From Hemicentrotus pulcherrimus (Eukaryota > Echinodermata > Echinoidea > Camarodonta > Strongylocentrotidae): a DNA stretch of 64,000 bases. Shown here in pieces: positions 29,601-41,600 of this stretch; the first letter of the stretch is position 1; every line of letters begins with the position of its first letter. The translations under genes were made by a program, and so were the position numbers. A model generated the notes under the pieces. It did no database searches and was not told the DNA's origin. It saw only the letters and a list, made by a program, of their open reading frames with translations. The stretch lies in assembly GCA_003118195.1 (NCBI GenBank), contig BEXV01000901.1:62185-126184 (forward strand). Reading direction: 5' to 3'.

Positions 29601-32600
29601 CTCGTAAGTATTCATTTTGTAAGATGGCGGATAATATTACATATTGTCGTGATTCAATGATGCAACAACAAAAAATATTGTTGTTAATACCATGTCTATT
29701 AATGAATTGAATAAAGGTGCTCTGTCCGACATAGCTGTTCCGGTGACAATTGCTGCAGGATTTATTTCATGAAATAAAGGGTTAGGGTACTACACTGTTG
29801 GTCATTGTGGTGGAATATTTATTTTTACCCCAGCTTAAGGGAGGGATTAAAAAAAAAACTGTTTATTTGTAATAGATCTTGATAATGGCATACATTCCCA
29901 GATTTTATTGAATATTAATTTGCGAGTGTTTGTTTTGCGTGACTGCTTAATCATATGTGTGCTACTATGCTAATCAGCTAAGGGGTCTTACGTCCTTAAG
30001 TCATAATTGACAGTAATGAGGATTAATGCCTCACAAAAGGGCACTAATATGTAGCTGATCGACACAATTTTCATACTGGGGCCTCACAGTAACGAGGCCA
30101 TTGCTTAGCCCCTGAATCATGACTGTACACAGTGTTTGCTAGGGCACGCGGCCCCTTCCACAAATCCCCCAAAACGAAGAAAATGCAATAAATTGTCAAA
30201 AAAATCATTGCATTTTCCCCCGGCCCCCAACAGGAAAAAATCCTCTGTGTGGCCATGCCTTGAACCATAAAGCATGGCCCTATAGAGGAATTTTTCCTGT
30301 TAGGGGCCGGGGGAAAACGCAATTAATTTTTGACAATTTATTGCATTTTCTTCGTTTTGGGGGATTTGTGGAAGGGGCCGCGTACCCTAGCAGACACTGC
30401 TTACGGTCATGATTCAGGGGCTAAGCAATGGCCTCGTTACTGTTAGGCCCAGGATAAAAATCGTGTCGATTAGCTATATTAGTGCCCTTTTATGAGGCAT
30501 TAATCCTCATTACTGTCAATTATGACTTAAGGACGTAGGTTCCCTATCTGATTAGCATAGTAGCACACATATGATTTAGCAGTCACGCAAAACAAACACT
30601 CGCAAATTAATATTCAATAAAATCTGAGAATTTATGCCATTATCTAGATCTATTAGAAATAAATAATTTTTTTTTAATCCTTCCCTAAACTGGGGTAAAA
30701 ATAAATATTCCACCATTATGACCAACAGTGTATTAGGTTTTGTACTAGACTAAGGGTTTGGTACTAAGGTATAGACTCTGGTCTAGAGTTGAAGTTATGA
30801 CTTCGGTTATTGAATGAAATTGACCGCGGAGCAATTGTCGCCTGAACAAGTGTCGTACACCCGACTAACAAGGTGAAAATTGGAAGGGATGTGGAAACGA
30901 AAAGGAAGACCTTGCTTTCTTCCAACACACATGAACAGAATCATCAACTATTGCTATAAAAATGACTTATTCTGTATGTTGCAGACACATTGAGATGGTA
31001 GGCTTTATAATACTATCATCTTCTTCATATACGCAGTACCATTCACGACACCGACGATGCCTCCACCTCCCCCAACCCCCTGTTCCAGCAACCCNATTAT
31101 ATAAGGAAGGTATTACGCAGTCTAAATTATTTGGTGCCACTTATGGATAGACGTCTTTGCATTCGGTCGAAACTTCAATGGACTGCCAAAGCACTGTGTT
31201 ACAATACATTTCTAAAAGGTGTCGCGTATGCAACAATGGACAGTTCCAAACAAATATCGTCCAATTTGTAAAAGTACACCGTCGTCAAAGTTCATGTATT
31301 CGGAAACGCTCATCATGGTAATGTTTTCTCTAACTTTTATCGTGTCAGAGTTTAAGAAAATAATACAATTTATATATTTGATAGAAGAATGTTATAGAAA
31401 AGCTATTGCGCATGTTATCCTCTACATCATACATGTGTTTGTTTTGTTCATAGTAACCTGTGGTCCTTTCCCCTATCCACCACGATATGGATACGCCATC
31501 CTGTACGACAACCGCCCACCGGGCATGGAGGCACCGACGACTCCAAGTGGAATGAAAGGAAACGAGTCCACACCTGGCTGGGAATGGCCTGTCACGAGAG
31601 ATCTCTTCGGAGATGAATTCACTACGGCGTCCAATGACTTGTGGACGGACGAGATCAATTGGTCTGGTAACATCGGTGATGTAGCGTCTCACATTGGAAG
31701 TCTGAATTTCCCAAACTTTGGAGTTGGAAACCCATTTGAGGAAACAACCGGTTTGGAAGGAGCAACGACAGATTCGGGAAATGGCGGTTTCTTTGGTGGC
31801 CTACCAAATGTCGACTTGCCTAATGTGGACATACCCAACGTCGACATACCCAATATCGGTATACCAGCAGTTAGTATCCCTAACACGGGAGCAACGGAGG
31901 TTATGCAACAAATCTTGGACATTGTGATGGGTATTGATTGGCAGAATACTGATTTCGAAGTACTTCGTAGAATAATCGAGACAGTTCTTGAACTCGTCAC
32001 TAACACAATCTCGGGAGACAGTGAACACTCCGTCATAGATTGGATGAATATGAATACAACGATTTTAACTGGTATGATTCCAACTATTGATAACCGTACG
32101 CTAAATCTTATTACCGTGGTCGGAAGAGAGATTATAATCAATATGAACCGTTCTGATGTGAACTGGGAAGCATCTATGGCTGCATTGAACTCACTTTTCC
32201 CTCAAGGTTTACCCAGAATCCAGTTGTCAACGGTTGGGAGTTCCGATTTCATACTTAACTGGAATAGCTTTAATTTGACATCACTACCTTTGCCAGATAA
32301 CTTCAGACAGGCAATCACAATGGTCATGGATTGGCAGAATACCAACTGGAGTGACATCAATGCGATTCCAGAATTCTTCAGGGAACTGATCGAACTCTTC
32401 CTAACAACAGACATGGAAAATATAGGAGCCGACGATCTCATGCCTATACTACCAATTCCAGATGGTATTAGAGACATGATCACAATTGCAATGAATTTTG
32501 ACTGGGACAGGCTGAACATGACGGGAATCAATGATACGCCCGTACCTTCCTCAGCAGTTGACTTGATCGCTATAGTCACTCGTATTTTGCGTCAGAATCC

Positions 32601-35600
32601 CATCGACTGGAGTCTCTTCCGAAACTACACTGGCTTGGACTTGATGAACTTGTATAACATGAGTTTGACAGATATGCCAATACCAAATGCACTGCGTCCT
32701 TTCCTTTCTGGCTGGAGTGATTTTAACATGACTGATATTCCTTACGTCGAGTTACTACGACCTTATCTCGAAAGCTTGATGAATATGGATTGGGAGAACT
32801 TTGAGGGCAACAGCACAGATTTCAGAAATATGAGCCTACCCGATTCCTTACGAAACATTCTAGAATTTATAATTTCAACAGACTGGGAAAACTCTGACAT
32901 TATGGCTCTTGAAAATATTATGACAGCATCAGTCCAAAACATTCTGTTCATTGCAAGACACCTGGACATGACTAATCTTGAATTGATAGAGTTCATGTTG
33001 CCTATATTACCATTGCCAGAGTATGTAAAGTCCTGGATAGAGATGGCAATCAATTTCGACATGCAAGACATCGATTTTAATCAAATGAATATGACCGCTG
33101 TTCTTCCCGACGAATGGAGGGAATACTTAATGATGTTGATGAATATAGACTTGGAAAGCATCCGCTTGAGCAATGTTACGGATTTCTTAATGCCTTCGCA
33201 AGTTCGGGAGTTTCTCCTTGTTCTAAATGGTACAGATTGGTCGGGTATTGATATAGACAGCATACTGTCACTGATGATGAACATGGGCTGGGAGCTTCCC
33301 GATGGATTCGACTTCTTAAAAATATTAAATCAGTCGATACCGCAGAACGTTCAAGAAATGCTACAACCATTTATCCTCATTGACTGGGAAAACTTTTACT
33401 GGACAAACGACAACATCACAAATCTTCCCATTAATCCTGCTGCCAGTCGATTTCTGATAATGGTGATGAGGACAGATTGGGAGAATATTAACTGGGACCA
33501 GATTGATCTTTCTGCTCTCTCGATCCCAGACGAGGTTAAGAGTGTTATATTTACCATGGCAAATTTGCGGTGGGATGCAGCCAATTGGACTGAAATGGTG
33601 GAAAATTTGCCAATTCCTCAGGATGATAGGGATTTCCTCCTAATGCTGATGGATGCTGAAATCCAGGAATATATCTTTGATTTGTTAAATCAACTTATAA
33701 TGATGGACTGGGAGAACTTTGATTGGATAAATGTCATGCCTGACATGGAAATGAAAGAGTTTGACTGGGCGATGATCCTAGATGTTCTAAATCTACCAAT
33801 TTCAGAAGATTTAAAGAATGTTTTATTGGTGATGTTCACTTCGAGCAGAGAGGACTGGGATATGTCAAATCTGGACACTTCAATGTTGCCCGATCAATTG
33901 TCCGAATTCCTTTACCTCCTTGAAAGTATGGATTGGGAAAACATTGACCTCATGCAAGCAGTAGACCTCACGAACCTGCCCATACCTGATCAGATCAAAG
34001 ACATGCTCATGATGATGGCACAGATTGACTGGGAGAGTTTTGACTGGATGAACATGGACTTTACACTGATTAGGGAGCTCCTGGGAGGATTGATGAACAT
34101 GGACATGGGAAATGTCGAATGGTCTGAGGTCATTGATCTTTCTGGTTTACCAATATCTGATCAAATGCGAATGTATCTGGAGATGCTGATCACATTAGAC
34201 TGGGAAAACGTTGAATGGAGTGATGTCATCGACATTTCAGGTCTTCCAGAACCCATCAAAGCACTGGTACTAAGAATGATGAGCATGGACTGGGAAAACA
34301 TGGATATGACACAGCTTTCGATGCCAGATCAGTTAAGGATGTACATCATGATGATAACCCAGTTTGATTGGGCCAATTTTGATTGGACTCAGGTTATCGA
34401 CCTATCTGGACTTCCTATCCCAGATCAAATGAAATTGGTCCTTGAAATGCTCATGACTATGGATTGGAATAACATGAGTTGGGAACAAATTGATCTGTCA
34501 ATGATTCCTATGTCCGATCAAGTTAGAGAGGTTCTCGAGTTGATGATGCTTGTTGACTGGCAAATTGTTGACTGGGCACAAGTGATTGACCTGTCTGGTC
34601 TTCCATTTTCGGACCAAACTAAGTTGTTCCTCGAAGAGTTGATGAGGATGGACTGGGAAAACACTGACTGGAGTGAAATGGACTTCTCCAGACTACCGCT
34701 GTCTGAAGAGATGAGAGATATGCTTCGGATGATGTTGACCATGGACTGGAATGAGTTTGATTGGACCCAAGTTATTGATCTTTCTGGACTGCCCATCTCT
34801 GATCAAATGAAGCTTGCCATTCACTGGATGATGAGAATGGATTGGGCAAGCAATGATTGGATGGACATGTCCGATTTGCCGATACCGCAGCAGGTTATTG
34901 ATTTCATCCATTTCATAAGTGGTCTTGATTGGGAAAACTTCGACTGGACCACCGTCATTGACCTCTCCGGACTGCCTTTACCAGAACCACTCAAACCAAT
35001 CATGAATAAATTATGGGCGTTTACTACTTCGGTGGATTCACTGGTACATGAAACATACTGGAAGTTCATCCACTTCCTAGAGTCGCTAGATTTGCCTTTC
35101 CTTCCCGAATTGCCTCGACCAAGACCTCTTGCATTTATAGGAGACAGTGTGACGTACATCTGTAAGGACGGTTTTAAACTGGTTGGAATGCCGGTCTTGA
35201 GGTGTACAGCTGATGGGTCCTTCAGTGGCATGCGACCGATGTGTATGAGTAAGTAAATGCAAATTTAAAAGAAATTAATTTATAATTCCCCGGTTAAGAG
35301 TTATAGTTCACTCATATTCATTGTATAGTTTGTCATTTGCACATTTTCTTTAGATCGTGGGACTTATTTCCTGATACTCGATTCGATTTTGTGATATTTA
35401 ACGATTCCTTTCTAAAATCTTTTGCATAATTTGCCGGATGACCTTGAGTTACACTAATTAAACAAAAGTTGGAACATTCGTCATACAGCTTTATGTTCGT
35501 TTTAATTAATAGAGAATGCATTTGTTACTACGAATAGTCTGTATCCAAATGCAGTAAGTGTATATATTAGACTTTGGTGATATATTTATATCAAGTAAAA

Positions 35601-38600
35601 AAAAATCGGTGAAGCGGTTCTTGCAGAATGTAGACTTAACAAAATCCTTCAAAATGAAAGGGCTGAATTTTGTTTCATAAAAACATACTTTCATATCTAA
35701 AGCATATTTTGTTCCAATCAAAATAGAAATTATCCCAACACGACCACCTCGACCGACACGCCATCCTCGTCCAACACGCCCGACCATGCGACCAAGGCCC
35801 ACCCTACCGCCGTTTGAACCGACAACCGACTTTGCCTTCACCACATCTGATTTCATGATGTCTACCACTGAAGAGGCAACACCAAAAGATCCGTGTGCTT
35901 CCCTCCCATGTGCGTGGGATCCCAAAACTGTCTGTGTCTCGAGGAACGACATGTTCATGTGCCGATGCCAGGCGGGATATTCGAGGAACTCCGATGATAT
36001 TTGCATTTGTAAGTTTTTCAAAATATTTTAAAAATCACATTCTAATGATTGAACAGGACAAAATAGGGTGAGCTAATGAATGATTATGAGTGAGTTAAAA
36101 ATTTAGACAATACGTGACCTAATGGGTAAATTACAATATCAATTGTTTAAACCATTGTACCATGTAGGATATGGCTATCAGTTGATCCATAACTTTCAAT
36201 ATACCATTGGTGAGTATCTTAAAGTTTACCAAATAGATGCCCTTTAATTCTTATCACACAGTTACACAGCAATACGTAGGGGCATTTCGTATCACTGAGA
36301 CCAAAGGAAGACCAGCCTTGTTCACGGAGGATTTACGGGATAGAGAATCAATTGCCTTCAGGACTCTAGCTGTTGACGTAGAGAACTCGGTAAGTGTCTT
36401 ATGCTGTGCCTTGTAAGATATCTCCCATTACATCATTTACTGATCTAATCTGTTGAACAAAACAAAGACATATACTTTTACAAATTTTACCTATTTATGC
36501 CAATATTTCTTTTTACAAGTAACTTCCTCCAATATCTTTCCCATTTACAGGTGAACATGGTTTATAAGACGAGCTCGCTCGCCAGATTGTACTTAGGAAC
36601 TGAGATCAAAAGCTTTGCCAACGGTTCTATCATCGTAAACTATACCCTGCTGTTCCTAAACGAAGGAGTGGTCACAAATGCAACAACACCCAGGATTGAT
36701 TCGTCTATGACCACCAGCGCATTCATGGAATCACTAAGAAGTGCAATCGACATGGGGACTCTCAACATCACCATCGACGAATCTTCTGTTTCAGTCACTG
36801 GTAAATTACGGACAATGAAAAGCATGAAAAGCATAACAAAATACTTTTGATTGGTACGTTTACCAAAAAGATACAAAACTTGTTAACAAGTGAAGTACAA
36901 GAAACACATGCAAAGACAAAAGAGGAGATATAATGTAATATAGATAGGATGGAATATATAATATATAAATCCTCTGTATTTTTCTCTTTGGTAATATATT
37001 ATTATAAACAGAAGTAGAAAAGTTTAAGGAACAACGTCTTTCGTCAATTGGTACTCGACTGATGCACCAACCAAAGGACCAGACCTGACATAGATTCGTC
37101 GTTTTTTCCCCCTTTTGTCTGTAGATCTTGATGAATGTGCCTCACCCAATGACAATGACTGTGATGGTGATGCTGTCTGCATCAACACTGAGGGATCGTT
37201 CACCTGCCGTTGTAAAAACGGTTTCATTGATCTTTCTCTAAACATCCGCGATCGACCAGGCAGAAACTGTTCTCGTGAGTGGGATCCCTTGGATAGGATT
37301 TTGTATGAAAATAAATCACCGGATATCAGCAAAATATTGATGTTTACATTTTGATATTCAGTTATGTGAATAATCAACTGTCATATAAAGCTGCATGTAT
37401 TTATTATTATCATCTCGATTTTTTTTCTGATTTGTTTTTNGGGGGGGGTTGGGGTTGTTGTCCCCGTCACATCTCCGTCCACGTACAACACAATTTCTTT
37501 TATTGGAACATATTGTGTACCCTTGTTGTTGGTGCCCACACATGATCCTTTTATTTCCTTCACTCTTTTGTTCCTGCTCTTCTTCTAGGCCTATTACCTT
37601 CGACCTATTCTACTAGCATATTTCACTCAGATAAACATTTGAAGCTACATCTATTTGATTTGGGGATAGATACCTACAAACCTAAGCATGGGGGTGAAAA
37701 TACAGTTCGAAAGAGAAATTAACATGTGGGAAAGCATAATGCATTTGTTCAGCTATAGGAATGTAATATTTTTTCTCTTGATACAGGACATACGATGTCA
37801 CCACGTCCTACCAGAAGACCAACGCCAACGCTTCCACCAAGAGAACGAACAACAGACTTCTTTGAGGAAACAACGATTTCGGCAGAAGTTACAACTCTAG
37901 ACTCAAGGCAAACAACGATACGTGATTCAACAACCAGGGAGCCACATGGACCCGTTACAGAGCGGCCCAATGAAGTTACAACGGATGACATTGATATTGC
38001 CACTACCCGCGGGTCGGCAGTGACTACCCTCCAGACAACACGAGAAACTGAGCAAACAGAACGCAGTACAGACTCTTCGCGATCAACTACCGAATCACAG
38101 GCCCAGTCTACAAAAGCAACAACTGTGGAAAAGTATTTAACAACAGAAGAAGCCAAACGAATGGAAACGACTGACAGTATCGATTTCGAAACAACTGCTT
38201 CCACAACTATTGAAGCTACTACACAAGCTGCGCAAACAACAAAAATGACGACTGAAGAAAAAATGGTAAGACAAACTACAGACGATCTTTTCGAGACGAC
38301 TGATGTTGCTACAACGCCAGCGGGTAAACAAACCACACCAAGCGACAGGGCCACAACTCAACCAGTGGCAACGACAGAACTTGCTTCAACTGAAGGTCGC
38401 CAGACGACTATAGAAGCTACAACTGAAAATGTCCAAACTACACCTCATGGTGGTACAACGGAGAGCAAACAGTCAACAACTGTTGAGGAAACCACAAAAG
38501 TAGCAACTACTATCGCTGATACGACACTCGCAACAACAGTTGAAACAACAGCGGCTGCCACGACTATGTCGCATTCGACCGATGCTACCACACTAGATAC

Positions 38601-41600
38601 TACAACTGAAGCTCTGACGACTGATGTTGCTACTACACAAACTGGAAAACATACAACACTGAGGGTGACAACTCAACCAGTGGCCACAACAAAACTTGCT
38701 TCAACTGAAGGTCGCGAGACAACTATAGAAGCTAAAGAAACGACTCCCAATCGCATGTCTACAACGCGAGCCCCACAAACAAAAAAAATGACAACTGAAG
38801 AGAAAATGGTAAGACAAACTACAGATGACCTATTCCAGACGAGTGATGTTGATACTACACAACCTGGAAAACAAACCACACTGAGGGTGACAAAACAACC
38901 AGAAGACACAACAAAAACTGCTACAACTGAAAATGTCCAAACTACACCTCATGGTGATACAACGGAGGGCAAACAGTCAACAACTGTTGAGGAAACCACA
39001 AAAGTAGCAACTACTATCGCTGCTACGACACGTGCCACTACAAAGGAAACGACGGTAGCGGCCACGACTGTAGTTGTAACTAAACGCGCAACAACAGCAG
39101 CTGCCACGACTATGTCACATTCTACCGAGGCCACGAATAGTGCTACCACACCAGATGCTACAACTGAATCTCAGACGAAGGTAGCCACAACTCCAGTAGA
39201 TCTTTGCTCTTCTAATCCCTGTCTTTCTGATGTAAATACCGATTGCATCACGACAGGTGATTCTTTCGTTTGTGAATGCCTAACAGGATACACCAGGGAC
39301 GCAAACAACAGTTGCATATGTAAGTACCGTAACTATTTACTGAACTCTTCATATTTGTACGAGCCATGTACCTTACACCTTTCCCAATAATAATACTTGT
39401 AGACACAAGTGTTTGTATGCGGGTCATATATATGCTTGCTAACGTATTTTAATGAACATGGCAGTTGGGTTCTTTTGAATGTCTACCACAGAGAGAGAGA
39501 GAGTGAGAGAGAGAGTCCATCGAAAGCTTTGATCCTCTATTAAACCCTTGAAAAGAGTCCCTTTACTTAATTTAGAACATCTGACAAAGCGTCATGTTGA
39601 ATGATATCTTTGTTTATCTATGATCTAACAGCTATCCAACAGTTTACAGTAATGATTCGAATCACTGAGGTCAACGGCGGAACGGCCGACTTCACAGAGG
39701 ATCTGCAGAATACCACATCACTTGCTTTCCAGACTCTAGCCGCTGACGTTGAAAATACGGTAAGAAATACTACTCTTTAAAATAATGTTTTGATATAAGA
39801 TTTTGACATTCTTCTTCCACTTCTTCGTTCCATTTTACAGGCATAGGATTAAAATGCCAAAAGGCAGTATACCATGTATACTGCTTATAGGACTAATTCT
39901 TAAGATAATGCTAACTGACGCTGTTGTTGGTTTGAGGAGAGTCTTGATGCTGTTGATCAGAGCAACATTTGTGGCCTTTGTTAAACTGCCCCTCCCCCTC
40001 CCAACTCATGACAGTCAGCCCTATGCTTTCTAGTTAATCTTTCTTTTTTAATCGGCCAAAAATGTATTAAGACCTTTTCTTTATTATACAGCTGGATATG
40101 ATCTTTATGATGAGTACACTCGCAGATACCTATATAGGTGTTACCATCAACGCATTCAGCGAAGGTTCCATCGTTGTTGACTACACTGTCAACTTCAAGA
40201 CCGAGGAAACTGTCAAGAACGCGACCAGTAATTCCACATCTCCGCCATCTACGTTCATCAACTCGACGTTGGTCATGACAGCCTTTACGGACTCGTTGAT
40301 GATGGCGATGGAGATGGGGATTATCAACGTAACCATCGATGAGATGTCGATTATGGTGACAGGTAAGCTGAATGATCAAATGTTACTGTTGATCCAGAAG
40401 CTTCTTGGTGTAGGAAACTTTCGCGAACTCTTCGAACAGGCCAGGTTTCAAAAGTTTCATGCCACAAAAACATCAGCCATTGACTATTTTAAACAGTTTC
40501 TGGTTTTACAATCTTGCTTTTCTTATGTGTCAAATTAAAAATTAGTATGATCTTAGAGGAACATTTTCTTTGCATCTTCAGTTTGGTATGAGATGAAATT
40601 ATTTCGAGTGACCCTCAAATTTCTAGCTTTTGATGGTTATCTTTGGATGTATAAATTTGAATATTAGGGCGGTCATTTATATTTGAAACAGTGGCGTAGA
40701 GTGGTCCTAGCATGGAGGGACACTGGTCAGGCTAGTTGGATGAAAAGCGAATAAATAAAGCGTATCATGGGGGGGGGGGGTCGTATCATCTTTTTTTCAC
40801 TATTCCATGGAAGGAGGGACATGCACTCGTGTACCCCCGGTCTATGCTACTGCTCAAATCCTATTTTGATTCCCCTCCGACCAGATCTGGATGAGTGTGC
40901 ATCGTCAACGGACAATAACTGTGACAAGGATGCCACGTGCACAAACACAGAGGGGTCATTCACCTGCGAGTGTAATGTTGGATTCCTCGATCAGTCTCCA
41001 AACCTCCCAGGCAAACCCGGGAGACTTTGTGTTGGTAAGTTGCTGGACCTGCTTCTAAGATGTAGTCATACAGATTATCCATAACCTCACTGCCATTATC
41101 TATTTTGTTAAAGAGGTACCTCACCTTGCGCACAGAGTTGTGTCAAGGAACGCCTCTTTTCTCTGCTGTATATAAGACGAAATCTTTTGGGCAGTATAGA
41201 GTTAACGATGAGTCAACACAAAACATCCCTGTGAGAACCGTAGTTTGTAATAAATTATTTGGTGTGATATCAGTGAATAACAAAAATAGTCAATGATGAT
41301 AAAATCATCCACCATATTTTCCTAGTCATATTGTACTTAGAAATTTTGTATTTTGACCGATATGTTGAACGATTTTAAACATCTTGCATTTGTCTTTACT
41401 CGCCTATTTCAAATCCATGTGATGTTCACAAGAGTTTGATACCCAGTTTATTATCTCATCTTTATTTTGATCTTATCTTTATTTCTTATCTTAGCACCAA
41501 CAACACCTCCCGCTCCTACAGCAGACCCCAATATGACCACACCCACAACTCCACGCCTTCCTACGACCACGCCCACAACACCACGTCCATCTACCACTCT

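Noticed and set aside
39803..40033. 76-codon ORF in the SEA unit 4 intron
   Set aside because: It lies between a good donor (39760) and acceptor (40091). No cysteine pattern or homology to other modules.
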